Below the pieces are notes generated by a model that was not told where the DNA came from, searched no databases, and saw only the letters and a list, made by a program, of their open reading frames with translations. From Ruminococcus sp. (GTDB taxonomy: Bacteria; Bacillota; Clostridia; Oscillospirales; Acutalibacteraceae): a stretch of 64,000 bases of DNA. Below, piece after piece: positions 54,661 to 62,689 of this stretch (positions within the stretch are counted from its first letter, which is position 1; each line of letters begins with the position of its first letter). The position numbers were made by a program, and so were the translations under genes. The DNA lies in the NCBI GenBank assembly GCA_017473775.1, contig JAFUJH010000041.1, positions 28,597 to 92,596 on the forward strand, given 5' to 3'.

Positions 54661-56574
54661 TCAGAGGTACTCGCCGATGAGAGTATCCTCAAGAAGTCCT
54701 GCGGCATACTTCTGGATTTCTGTTGCATCCTTGATAGTGAGCTGTCCGTCGATATCTGCATCTGCACAGGAAGCTGCCTTGCCTGACAGAGACTCAATCT
54801 TTGCAACAACTTTCTGAATAAGGGTTGCATCCTTGATGTTAACATTGCCGCTCAGGTCACAGTCACCGAGATAATACTTATTCTCTGAGTCATCAGGCTG
54901 TGAAGGAGTAACCACAGGCTCAGAGGGTGTAGGTGTAGGTGTAGGTGTGGGTGTGGGTGTGGGAGTTACACTGCCGCCTGTGCTGAGCTTACCAACACGG
55001 GCAAAGGGAACTGTGATATTATCAGCGTCACTCTTTTCAAAGCTGTTATTTTCCTGAGAATTAGCAGCATCATCAAGATGTGCCTGGTCAGTCATACAAA
55101 TATCGCCGGGGAGACAATCCATTGCAGACATTCCCATAGTTGCTACCAGCATTACACCGATTCCGTTTGCTTCAACATCGCTGGAATCAATACCGAGCTC
55201 GTCAAAGGGTATAGAGAGCTCATAGAAGAAATCATACTTTGAGCTATTATGACCGATTGTGTTGAAGTCTACCCATGCAGAGGACTCGTCTACTACATCA
55301 CCGGGAACACGATTGTTGTAATGTCCGTATGCCTTATCGATGCCGTATACATTTTTGCTGAGGATTCCCTGACCGAAATCCATCTTAATGTTAGAGGTGG
55401 AGGCTGTGAGAATCTCCACAGGATTCAGTCCGTCCTCGTTGCCGCCGTATACCCAAGGGCCATTGCCACCCTTTGTGTTAATGGATATAAGCTTATTGAA
55501 GCCGTTTTCAAAGGTCATACCTGAATTCCAGATAGTACCGCCTGTTATAAGATTACCCTTGTTGCCGATTGCTGTGTCAGCGTCGCCTGTATCAACAGCA
55601 ATGAAGAAGGGGAATTCCTGCGTCTGCCAGAGTGTACCCTGAGAGAGAGGATAGTCATCCTTGGGAGCTACTACATCCTGAACATTTGTCATTTCCCACA
55701 TAAGATAGAGATTGTTATCGTCGTATGCGGCATAAAGTGCGTACAGGTCAACAGCTACCTCATACATAGAATTGGGACGATATACACGGGGGTCGTCGTT
55801 GGCTGTGCCCTGTGCGATAAGCATTGAGCTGTCCCAATCAGAAAGAGAGCCGTCAACGGAAATATTAGCCTTTTTACCAACCTGTCCGTTGGGGTTTGTT
55901 GCAAAATAACCGCCCAGCTCGCCTGAAGTGTTGGCTGATGAGTTACCGCCTGAGGAGGAAGCATCCTTCTTTGTATATGTAGCAGAGGATGTAACCGTGC
56001 CATTTGCGTTGGTTGCGGATACATAGAGTGTGGTTGTGCCGCCAACTGCGGTGGATGCACCGAGGGTGACATCAACTGAGTCTGTAAAGCTCTTCTGAGC
56101 ACCGCCGTCTACTGTGTAGTAAGCGGAGTCAGCGTTCTTGACAGTAACAGTAACTGTGAGGGACTCTGTCTTGAAGGTAGAGCCGTCCTTTTTACTGATG
56201 GTGATGGAAGGAGTGGCTGAAGCAGGGTTGTAATCCTCCCAAGTACCTGTTGATAAATCGTAGAGCTTGTTTGCACCGGGGTAAACAAGGTCGTCAGTCT
56301 GGGTACCTGAACCGTTATTGAAGATAACATTTGCAAAGGTTTTGGAGGGAGTGTAGGAATACACGCCGTCACCCTCGGATGTCATCTGTGTGCCCGGCCA
56401 AGCGGCATCTTTGTCAGAATCTGAATTCCAGGTATAGCAATAAGGAGTACCATATGTAGAGGGAACTCTGACATAGATTGTGTCGCCTGCGGCGGAAACA
56501 GTGAGAGTTGCTACTGTACCGACGATGAGAGCCAGTACAAGCAACAGAGAAAGAAATTTCTTTGTTCGTTTCAT
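54661..56574 (-). CDS. Secreted dockerin protein with CBM26 starch-binding-type module (no catalytic domain seen)
   Basis: A 637-residue extracellular protein. Order seen: signal peptide (1-29); CBM26-like starch-binding module (31-115; aromatics in TPYCYTWNSD, DAAWPG, VIFNNG); an Ig-like/chitobiase-C-like module (120-203); a large domain (219-532) resembling CBM9/DOMON-type binding domains, with VDGSLSDWDSSMLIAQG and YALYAAYDDNNLYLMWEM; a Thr-Pro repeat linker (535-563); and a type I dockerin (567-637) with two calcium loops starting D571 and D605, each followed by KDAT.IQK. No glycosidase domain is evident. It should attach through its dockerin to a cohesin scaffold and bind alpha-glucan. 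GGAGG precedes the ATG. Confidence 0.85.
   Translation of the reverse strand: MKRTKKFLSLLLVLALIVGTVATLTVSAAGDTIYVRVPSTYGTPYCYTWNSDSDKDAAWPGTQMTSEGDGVYSYTPSKTFANVIFNNGSGTQTDDLVYPGANKLYDLSTGTWEDYNPASATPSITISKKDGSTFKTESLTVTVTVKNADSAYYTVDGGAQKSFTDSVDVTLGASTAVGGTTTLYVSATNANGTVTSSATYTKKDASSSGGNSSANTSGELGGYFATNPNGQVGKKANISVDGSLSDWDSSMLIAQGTANDDPRVYRPNSMYEVAVDLYALYAAYDDNNLYLMWEMTNVQDVVAPKDDYPLSQGTLWQTQEFPFFIAVDTGDADTAIGNKGNLITGGTIWNSGMTFENGFNKLISINTKGGNGPWVYGGNEDGLNPVEILTASTSNIKMDFGQGILSKNVYGIDKAYGHYNNRVPGDVVDESSAWVDFNTIGHNSSKYDFFYELSIPFDELGIDSSDVEANGIGVMLVATMGMSAMDCLPGDICMTDQAHLDDAANSQENNSFEKSDADNITVPFARVGKLSTGGSVTPTPTPTPTPTPTPSEPVVTPSQPDDSENKYYLGDCDLSGNVNIKDATLIQKVVAKIESLSGKAASCADADIDGQLTIKDATEIQKYAAGLLEDTLIGEYL
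54926..54963. repeat. Hexanucleotide tandem repeat coding the Thr-Pro linker
   Basis: About six units of GTGTAG/GTGTGG, encoding Thr-Pro pairs in the linker before the dockerin. Such tracts can change length by slippage without breaking the frame. Confidence 0.85.
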
Positions 56575-56718
56575 TTCAAAAACCTCCTATAAAAAGAATA
56601 ATTTTATGGTAACAGAAACCATTGATAAATTCAAGATAATTTTTGCTAACACATGTATATAAGTTAAGATTTGGGAATAGGCTTGTCCGATTGTGTGTAG
56701 TACAGGTTTAATATAGGT

Positions 56719-56933
56719 ACTCCCTCAGTCAGCTTTGCTGACAGCTCCCTCCGGGAGGGAGCCCCGACGGACACTGCGTGTCCTACACCTCATCAGTCTT
56801 TTCCTACGGAAAATGCAGATATAATGCGACCTTTTAACTACCCCTCAGTCACCTACGGTGACAACTCCCCTGACAAGGGGAGCTACGATTTATGCTTTAT
56901 CAACAAACTGCAGCTCCCTCAAAGAGGGAGCCT
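56719..56933. repeat. Mosaic of the dispersed hairpin repeat
   Basis: The largest gene-free stretch (56575-57059) lies between the first dockerin gene and a small gene. After an AT-rich leader it holds, in order, ACTCCCTCAGTC-GCTTTGCTGACAGC-CTCCC hairpins, then from about 56813 a stretch of about 120 bases nearly identical to 61627-61749 (CTACGGTGACA, CTCCCC..GGGGAG, CTACGATTTAT, CAGCTCCCTC..GAGGGAG). No open frame or transposase is present. Confidence 0.8.
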
Positions 56934-56937
56934 ATGT

Positions 56938-56963
56938 AAAAAGGCGGTGACATAATCACCGCC
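56938..56963 (-). terminator. Intrinsic terminator of the small hydrophobic gene
   Basis: GGCGGTGA/TCACCGCC (56956-56963 with 56943-56950) followed by TTTTTAC on the minus strand. Confidence 0.75.
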
Positions 56964-57059
56964 CTCTGTATGTTCTGTGCTGTTATTTCTGCTTCTTTAT
57001 TTTATAAAACCTACGGAGAAAAAAGGACAGGAACTTGGGGTTTTCAAGCACAATTACTT

Positions 57060-57203
57060 TCAACAGATTCGCCTCCTGAATATACAGCAAAGTATTATGA
57101 TAGTGATTGCCGAGACAACTACCACAAATTCATAGGGCAGACAGCTTGCTACAAGGAGTCCTGCGGCGAATGCCACTATGCATCCGCACCTTGAGTTTCT
57201 CAC
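57060..57203 (-). CDS. Very small hydrophobic protein (47 residues), function unknown
   Basis: GTG at 57201-57203 with GAGG at 57212-57215 opens a 47-codon frame: a Cys/Arg N-terminus (RNSRCGC), a central FAAGLLVASCLPYEF stretch, a hydrophobic VVVVSAITIIILCC segment and a basic end (FRRRIC). It looks like a one- or two-pass small membrane protein; similar small Gly/Cys-rich hydrophobic proteins are common in Clostridia, but I cannot name a family. A terminator lies about 100 bases downstream. Upstream, CATAGTAT might be part of a sporulation-type -10. The frame extends to 57326 but has no other start with a ribosome-binding site. Confidence 0.5.
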   Translation of the reverse strand: MRNSRCGCIVAFAAGLLVASCLPYEFVVVVSAITIIILCCIFRRRIC

Positions 57204-57294
57204 ACAAATCACCTCTTGGTTTATACTATGTGGAAGGTGAGAATGTGTGAAAATTAATTGTTGCTGATTGATGTTAATTCGAGAGTTCCGTATC

Positions 57295-57353
57295 CTCTGA
57301 CTCCCTTCGTCTTTTGCCTTCGGCAAAATCCACCTCCCTCAAGAGGGAGGCGA
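57295..57353. repeat. Copy of the dispersed hairpin repeat
   Basis: CTCCCTTCGTC, hairpin TTTTGCCTTCGGCAAAA, CCACCTCCCTC/GAGGGAGG. The TTTGCC..GGCAAA module recurs at 61601-61617 and 63970-63986. Confidence 0.75.
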
Positions 57354-57386
57354 TAAAACAGCCGCTCTCGTTGTGAGAGCGGCTGT
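57354..57386 (-). terminator. Intrinsic terminator of the second dockerin gene
   Basis: Perfect 12-bp stem ACAGCCGCTCTC (57358-57369 with 57375-57386), five-base loop, TTTTATC on the minus strand. Confidence 0.9.
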
Positions 57387-57406
57387 GTGAATTAGATATT
57401 ACTTTC

Positions 57407-60271
57407 TTAGATGTATTCGCCTACGGGGGTATCTACAGGAAGTGATGCGGCGTATTTCTGGATAGCGGTTGCATCCTTGATGTTAATCTCTCCGTCAAGG
57501 TCAGCATCTGCACAGGTGAGTGCTGTACCCTGTGCGATAAGCTCAAGCTGAGCTATATGCTTCTGGATTGCAGTTGCATCCTTGATGTTGACGGAATTGT
57601 CAAGGTTTGCATCACCTAAGATATATTTATCGTCGGGAGGAGTTGTGGGGTTGGTTGTGGGAGTTGTGTCGGGCTCGGTGGGCTTTGTGGGAGGAATTAC
57701 TACCTCGACCTCCTCGCCTACTGTGAAGGTTTTCTCAGAGGATACTGTGTCGCCCTCTGCATCTGTTACCTTGACAGCAATTGTATACACACCCTTTTCA
57801 GTGGGAGTCCACGAAGCTGAGTTGCCTGTGGAAGCTACAGACTTACCGTCCACTGTGAATTCGTAGGTATAGGGGGCTGTGCCGTTGTAAGCTTCTGCTG
57901 TAAGGGTAAGCTGTGTGTTGACACCCTGTGCGGCTGCCTTATCTGCACCGAAGTTCACCTCAAGAGGAGCATCGGTTACAACTGTATCGGAAAGAAGTGC
58001 ACCGACTCTGGCAAGAGGTACAGAGATATTATCTGCGTCCTCTTTCTCGTGAGAGGTTGAGGGGTCGAAGCTGTACTCCATATCAGCATTATCCAGCACT
58101 GAGGGGTCGTGAGGCAGGGTGTTCATTGCTGATGTACCATAGGTGGAAATCAGCATTGCACCAATACCATTCTCCTCAATATAAGCCTTGTCTATACCAA
58201 GGTGCTCCAGAGGAATGGAAATCTCATAGATAAAGCCTGCGTCCTTCTTGTAGCCTTTATCAAAGAAATCTATCCACTCGGAGTTTGTATCGTAGGTGTC
58301 GCCGATGGTACGGCTGCCGCCGAATCCATTGATACCAATGATAGTATCGGACAGTGTGCCGTAATCCCAGCCGATTTTAAAGCCATTACGGTTGAGAACA
58401 CCGGGGTCGTTGGTGGGTCTGCCGATATTGATTGACTCTGAATAGTTGAAGAAGCCTTCATCGTCCAAAGGAATGATTGCGGCACCGCCGTTGGTGTTGG
58501 CTGAGTCAAAAGCGATAAATGTATCGATATTTGTATCAAAGGTGAGGCCACTGCCCCAAACGCTGTCAGACTCAATCCATGTATTGGACTTCACATCAAG
58601 TTCACGGGCTTTGCCTGAAGCGTGCTTCTCAGGGTCAACGCTCAGTACAAGGTATACAGGCAGACCTGGATTCCAGATTGAGCCGTTGGGCTTCTGAGCT
58701 GAGAAGATGTCGTTACCGCCAAGGATTGCGCTGACATTAGCCATCTCCCACATAAAGTAGATGTTATCATCATCCCAAGCGGCATAGAGAGCATAATCGT
58801 CTACTGAACGCTCGTGAATTGAGGAGGGCATATATACTCTGGGGTCGTCGTTGGCAACGCCCTGAGCAATGAGCATTGAGCTGTTCCAGTCTGAGGGGTC
58901 GCCGTCAACAGTGATACCTGTCTTGTAGGAACCCAGCTGCATATTGGGGTTGGTTGCATAGTAGCCTGCCAGTGCATCGGTAGTATGACCGTCGCTGTCA
59001 GACTCGAAGGTAGTCTGAGTTGCAGAGAAGGTCTTGTTGAAGGTGAGGACAGTTGTGGTTTCGATACCGTTTTCTGCCTTTGCTTTCAGAGTAAGAGTAA
59101 TATCGGAGTTGCCGATTTTGCCCTCGCCCACTGTGATTGTGGTACGCTCTGTGTAAGGCATCTCGGAGCCGCCGTCGATGGAATATGTACCTGAAACAGC
59201 ATTCTTCAGGTCGATATCCACATTGATAGTCTCGGTGGAGAACTTAGAGCCTGTTGCTGTGTATGCGAAGCCGTAGGGCTTAGAGTCAGGCTTGCCGTAA
59301 TCTATCCACTGAAGCTCTTTAGTTAAAAGCTTGCAGTCTCCTGTGCTCATAGCAAGACCGGAAGCCTTGGGATACTGCTGAGCCTCGGGGTTGATGTCTC
59401 CGTCCTGACCGTCGTTGAAAATGATGTTCTCGGATTTGTAGGAGGAGTCAAAGGTCATATAATAGTAGCCTGTGTTTTCATCAAAAGACATAGCCTTACC
59501 CGGCCACTTGGCGTTCTCTTTGGTGCCGTAGGCGTAGCAATATACATTCTCCCAGTTAAACTGTGAGTTGTCAAAGTAAACAATTGCATCTGCAACGGGA
59601 GTATCTGTCTTGATGTAAGTGTACTTGGCGGTTTCTGTTTCTGTGCCGTCGGTAGCAGAAAGCTCAAGAGTGAATACATCCCCTGCCTTGCCATCCTCAC
59701 CGATGGTAATTTTGTCGCCGTCCTTAAAGGCTACTGCATCGCCGCCGTTGATGGTGTAGGTTGCAGAGGTAGCAGAGCTTACCTTGAGGGTAACTGTAAG
59801 TGAGCCGAGGAAGTCACAATCTGCTGTATCTGCAGAAACGCTCAGGCCCAGACCTGTAAAGGCAGACCAAGAGAGATTCCAGCATTCGTTGCCGAACTCG
59901 TTGTCACCTGCAGACTTGCCGATAGTGCCGATTTTACCGTCACCGGGCCAGTTGAGGTTGACAGTCTGGTGAGGGTTTGCAACATTTTCTGCACCGCCGT
60001 CGTTGATATTGAACTCTGTAAAAGAGGACTTTGCTGTGTAGGAATAGATATTGCCTGAAACCTGAGTCATTTTAACTCCGGGCCAGGAGGGTGCACCTGA
60101 GCCGCTCCACCAATAGATATAGACGGAGTCGTTCCAGTCTGCGGGCTTGTCAAAATAGATTGTGTCACCTGATGCGGCTGTGATAGAGAACACACCTGTT
60201 GCAAGAAGTGCAGACAGAGTGAGCATTACAGCTAAAATCAGGCTGATGACACGGTTTTTTCTGCTTGTCAT
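57407..60271 (-). CDS. Large secreted dockerin protein with two CBM26-type modules (no catalytic domain seen)
   Basis: A 954-residue extracellular paralogue of the other dockerin protein. Order seen: signal peptide (1-33); CBM26-like module 1 (36-136; YIYWWSGSGAPSWPG); Ig/chitobiase-C-like module (140-221); CBM26-like module 2 (227-325; YCYAYGTKENAKWPG); second Ig/chitobiase-C-like module (330-412); CBM9/DOMON-like domain (433-757; VDGDPSDWNSSMLIAQG); PKD/Ig-like module (765-852); Pro/Thr linker (857-881); type I dockerin (884-954) with calcium loops from D887 and D922 and NIKDATAIQK in both. No glycosidase motifs are visible, so a starch-adhesion or substrate-presenting role is inferred. GGAGG precedes the ATG. 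Confidence 0.85.
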   Translation of the reverse strand: MTSRKNRVISLILAVMLTLSALLATGVFSITAASGDTIYFDKPADWNDSVYIYWWSGSGAPSWPGVKMTQVSGNIYSYTAKSSFTEFNINDGGAENVANPHQTVNLNWPGDGKIGTIGKSAGDNEFGNECWNLSWSAFTGLGLSVSADTADCDFLGSLTVTLKVSSATSATYTINGGDAVAFKDGDKITIGEDGKAGDVFTLELSATDGTETETAKYTYIKTDTPVADAIVYFDNSQFNWENVYCYAYGTKENAKWPGKAMSFDENTGYYYMTFDSSYKSENIIFNDGQDGDINPEAQQYPKASGLAMSTGDCKLLTKELQWIDYGKPDSKPYGFAYTATGSKFSTETINVDIDLKNAVSGTYSIDGGSEMPYTERTTITVGEGKIGNSDITLTLKAKAENGIETTTVLTFNKTFSATQTTFESDSDGHTTDALAGYYATNPNMQLGSYKTGITVDGDPSDWNSSMLIAQGVANDDPRVYMPSSIHERSVDDYALYAAWDDDNIYFMWEMANVSAILGGNDIFSAQKPNGSIWNPGLPVYLVLSVDPEKHASGKARELDVKSNTWIESDSVWGSGLTFDTNIDTFIAFDSANTNGGAAIIPLDDEGFFNYSESINIGRPTNDPGVLNRNGFKIGWDYGTLSDTIIGINGFGGSRTIGDTYDTNSEWIDFFDKGYKKDAGFIYEISIPLEHLGIDKAYIEENGIGAMLISTYGTSAMNTLPHDPSVLDNADMEYSFDPSTSHEKEDADNISVPLARVGALLSDTVVTDAPLEVNFGADKAAAQGVNTQLTLTAEAYNGTAPYTYEFTVDGKSVASTGNSASWTPTEKGVYTIAVKVTDAEGDTVSSEKTFTVGEEVEVVIPPTKPTEPDTTPTTNPTTPPDDKYILGDANLDNSVNIKDATAIQKHIAQLELIAQGTALTCADADLDGEINIKDATAIQKYAASLPVDTPVGEYI

Positions 60272-60300
60272 AATATAACCTCCATTATAAGATTACTTAA

Positions 60301-60330
60301 ATTTTATCACACAGAAACAAACAATTACAA
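60301..60330 (-). promoter_or_regulatory. Likely promoter of the second dockerin gene
   Basis: TTGTAA (60325-60330) and TAAAAT (60301-60306), 18-base spacer, minus strand. Confidence 0.5.
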
Positions 60331-60418
60331 TATATTTCTTTCTTGAGCATAAATTTTGGAGATTTACACATTATCCTTTTTCCACTTTTGTACAATTCGT
60401 ACGGCTGTTTTTTATCTG

Positions 60419-60447
60419 TTGAAAAAAAACACCTTTACTGCTATAAT
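60419..60447 (+). promoter_or_regulatory. Promoter of the RluA-type gene
   Basis: TTGAAA (60419-60424) and TATAAT (60442-60447), 17-base spacer. Confidence 0.8.
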
Positions 60448-60470
60448 TAAGCGGTGAAAGGTGTTATGCT

Positions 60471-61421
60471 ATGAGAACTATTACAATAAATAAAAACGAT
60501 GCAGGTCAGAGACTTGATAAGTTCCTGAGCAAAAGATTCAGAACTATGCCAAAATCCCTGATGTACAAATATATACGGACAAAGTACATAAAGCTCAACT
60601 CAAAAAAATGTGCAATTGACGATGTGCTGAAAGAAGGCGATGTGCTGACCTTCTATATCAAGGACGAGTTCTTTGAGGCAAAGTACGATGAGTACGAATT
60701 TATGAAAGCACCCAAGAAGCTGGCTGTTATTTATGAGGATGAGAATCTGATTATAATTGACAAGCCTGAGGGAGTGCTGTCCCACCCTGACAAGACATAT
60801 CACTTTGACTCTATGGTAGCTCGTGTTCAGCATTATCTGTATGATAAAGGTGAGTACGACCCTAAAGCCGAAAACTCGTTTGCTCCTGCTATGGCAAACC
60901 GCCTTGACAGAAACACAGGCGGACTTATCATTGCGGCAAAGAATGCTCAAGCCCTCAAGGAGCTGAACAGGCTTATTAAGGAAAGGCAGATAAAGAAGCT
61001 GTATCTGTGCATATGTGAGGGTACTCCCAAAAAGGCAGAAGGACTGCTCACAGGAATGCTCACAAAGGACGAAAGCAAAAACAAGGTGAGTGTAAAAAAG
61101 AACTCTGACAATGGCAAGGAGATTGCTACAAAGTACAGAGTTCTGGATTCTTCAAAAAGATATTCACTTGTTGAGGTGGATTTGCTCACAGGCAGAACAC
61201 ATCAGATAAGAGCACATATGGCGTCTATCGGCACACCGCTGGCAGGAGATACCAAGTACGGCGGACATCCCCTGAGAGTCAAGGGACACACAGGGCAGGC
61301 GCTGTACTCATACAAGCTGATATTCGGTGAGATTGAAGACTCGCCTCTTGCCTACCTTTCAGGAAAAGAATTCAGAGCAAAAAGCATCTGGTTTGAAAAA
61401 GACGGAAAGGTTAATGTGTGA
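60471..61421 (+). CDS. RluA-family 23S rRNA pseudouridine synthase
   Basis: Isomerises uridine to pseudouridine in RNA. The 316-residue protein has an S4 domain (about 10-80, QRLDKFLSKRFRTMPKSLMYKYI) and the RluA catalytic domain with NRLDRNTGGL (about 143-152; the Asp after RL is catalytic), LVEVDLLTGRTHQIRAHMASIGTPLAGDTKYG further on. This layout fits RluC/RluD-type rRNA enzymes; the target site is unknown. AAAGGTG precedes the ATG. The downstream repeat mosaic ends in a hairpin-T tract that can act as its terminator. Confidence 0.93.
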   Translation: MRTITINKNDAGQRLDKFLSKRFRTMPKSLMYKYIRTKYIKLNSKKCAIDDVLKEGDVLTFYIKDEFFEAKYDEYEFMKAPKKLAVIYEDENLIIIDKPEGVLSHPDKTYHFDSMVARVQHYLYDKGEYDPKAENSFAPAMANRLDRNTGGLIIAAKNAQALKELNRLIKERQIKKLYLCICEGTPKKAEGLLTGMLTKDESKNKVSVKKNSDNGKEIATKYRVLDSSKRYSLVEVDLLTGRTHQIRAHMASIGTPLAGDTKYGGHPLRVKGHTGQALYSYKLIFGEIEDSPLAYLSGKEFRAKSIWFEKDGKVNV

Positions 61422-61438
61422 ATACGGTATGATTTAGA

Positions 61439-61752
61439 ACTCCCTCAGTCTTTTTGCTACGCAAAAATCCAGCTCCCTCTGAGAGGGAGCTTGTGGCTGT
61501 AGAAAAAGTCCGTGCCTCCCTCTGACGAGGAAATTCCCCTATTAGGGGAAATGTCCCGGAGGGACAAAAGGGTTGCCGTCTTCGCAGAAGAGGTGGATTT
61601 TGCCGAAGGCAAAATCCGGAGGGAGAGAAAACGCAGATATAATGCAATTTTTTAACTACCCCTCAGTCACCTACGGTGACAGCTCCCCTGACAAGGGGAG
61701 CTACGATTTATACTTTATCGACAAGCTGCAGCTCCCTCTGAGAGGGAGCTTT
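61439..61752. repeat. Longest mosaic of the dispersed hairpin repeat
   Basis: The 331-base gap between rluA and pgeF is filled by modules: ACTCCCTCAGTC with TTTTTGCTACGCAAAAA; GTAGAAAAAGTCCGTGCCTC (also at 63867-63886); GTGGATTTTGCCGAAGGCAAAAT with GGAGGGAGAGAA (also at 63963-64000); AACGCAGATATAATGC through GAGGGAGCT (also at 56813-56929). A 102-codon plus-strand frame across it is an artefact. Confidence 0.85.
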
Positions 61753-61755
61753 TTA
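61730..61755 (+). terminator. Repeat-borne intrinsic terminator
   Basis: AGCTCCCTC/GAGGGAGCT (61730-61738 with 61742-61750) with a TTTTTT tract: the end of the repeat mosaic, oriented to stop transcription from rluA. Confidence 0.65.
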
Positions 61756-62580
61756 TTTGAGGGACATAAAGGCGGACATTGTGCCGCGTTTGCCACCTGT
61801 TGCTCGGTGAGACCAGAGCAGGTCACAGTTACACTGTGTGCACAGGTCGGAGATTACAATATTATCTTCACTTACACCTGAACGAAGCAAGATGAGCTTG
61901 TTGGCAAGGGCAAGGTCTATCATATATTTATCGGGCTTGGCACCCTTGGAAATGACGGGGCTATCCGCACCGAAAAGACTGATAAAATGCTCTGCACAGT
62001 CACGGCTTACTTCGTAACAACATTTTCCGATAACGGGCCCTATGGCACAGACTAAATCTGCAGGATTAGTGCCGAATTCATCCCTCATACTCTCTACAAC
62101 CTTGGCGGAAATCTCCCCCACTGTGCCTCGCCAACCTGCGTGAGCAAGACCGATTGCTTTGTTCACTGTATCCACAAAAAACACAGGGGTACAATCTGCA
62201 TAATAGGTTACGAGAGTTACCTCAGGGTCGGAGGTAATCAATGCATCAACAGACAGCATATCCTTGGGTTTATAAATACCTACACCGCGGTTTTCTTTGG
62301 AAACACGGCGGACAACCGTCTCGTGCACCTGTGCTGAGGCAGTTAAGGAATCATATTCAAAGCCTGCTGCTTCGCATATACGATGATAGTTTTCTATTAC
62401 ATTTTCATCACTGTCGCCTCTGCCGAAGGACAGGTTCATTGATGTGAACTCACCCTGTGACACACCGCCAAGACGAGTTGAAAACGCATGGCGGATAAAA
62501 TCTATACTGCTGAGTCTGTTATAGGTAAGGAAAGGAACGCCCTCCTGATGGAGTGTCATTACCTTGGAATTTATATTCAT
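61753..62580 (-). CDS. pgeF: Peptidoglycan editing factor PgeF (laccase-domain/YfiH family)
   Basis: Members remove L-Ser wrongly built into peptidoglycan precursors in E. coli and act as purine nucleosidases elsewhere. The 275-residue protein has the metal-binding set: YYADCTPVFFVD, GLAHAGWRGTVG (about 158-169) and AIGPVIGKCCYEV with the conserved Cys. GEFTSMNLSFGRGD near residue 43 is also typical. AGAGGTG precedes the ATG. Its promoter overlaps that of the divergent small Cys-rich gene. Older names such as polyphenol oxidase are not supported. Confidence 0.93.
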   Translation of the reverse strand: MNINSKVMTLHQEGVPFLTYNRLSSIDFIRHAFSTRLGGVSQGEFTSMNLSFGRGDSDENVIENYHRICEAAGFEYDSLTASAQVHETVVRRVSKENRGVGIYKPKDMLSVDALITSDPEVTLVTYYADCTPVFFVDTVNKAIGLAHAGWRGTVGEISAKVVESMRDEFGTNPADLVCAIGPVIGKCCYEVSRDCAEHFISLFGADSPVISKGAKPDKYMIDLALANKLILLRSGVSEDNIVISDLCTQCNCDLLWSHRATGGKRGTMSAFMSLK

Positions 62581-62603
62581 ATGTATACACCTCTCTGTGC
62601 TTT

Positions 62604-62632
62604 ATTATATACTAAAATGACTTGCAAGACAA
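62604..62632 (-). promoter_or_regulatory. Promoter of pgeF
   Basis: TTGTCT (62627-62632) and TATAAT (62604-62609), 17-base spacer, minus strand. Its -35 abuts and shares one base with the -35 of the divergent promoter. Confidence 0.75.
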
Positions 62633-62650
62633 TAATATTCGTGATATACT
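62622..62650 (+). promoter_or_regulatory. Promoter of the small Cys-rich gene
   Basis: TTGCAA (62622-62627) and TATACT (62645-62650), 17-base spacer. Confidence 0.75.
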
Positions 62651-62689
62651 GAATATATTAAGAATTACACGGACAAAGGAAGCCTTGAT

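Noticed and set aside
56970-57194. Plus-strand 74-codon frame between the dockerin genes
   Set aside because: It overlaps the better supported minus-strand 47-codon gene and lacks a ribosome-binding site or recognisable composition.
56719-61752. Possible CRISPR array from recurring palindromic blocks
   Set aside because: Blocks vary in order and length, there is no constant repeat-spacer period, and no cas genes are present.
61573-61881. Plus-strand 102-codon frame between rluA and pgeF
   Set aside because: It runs through the mosaic repeat and into the antisense of pgeF; no family resemblance and no ribosome-binding site.
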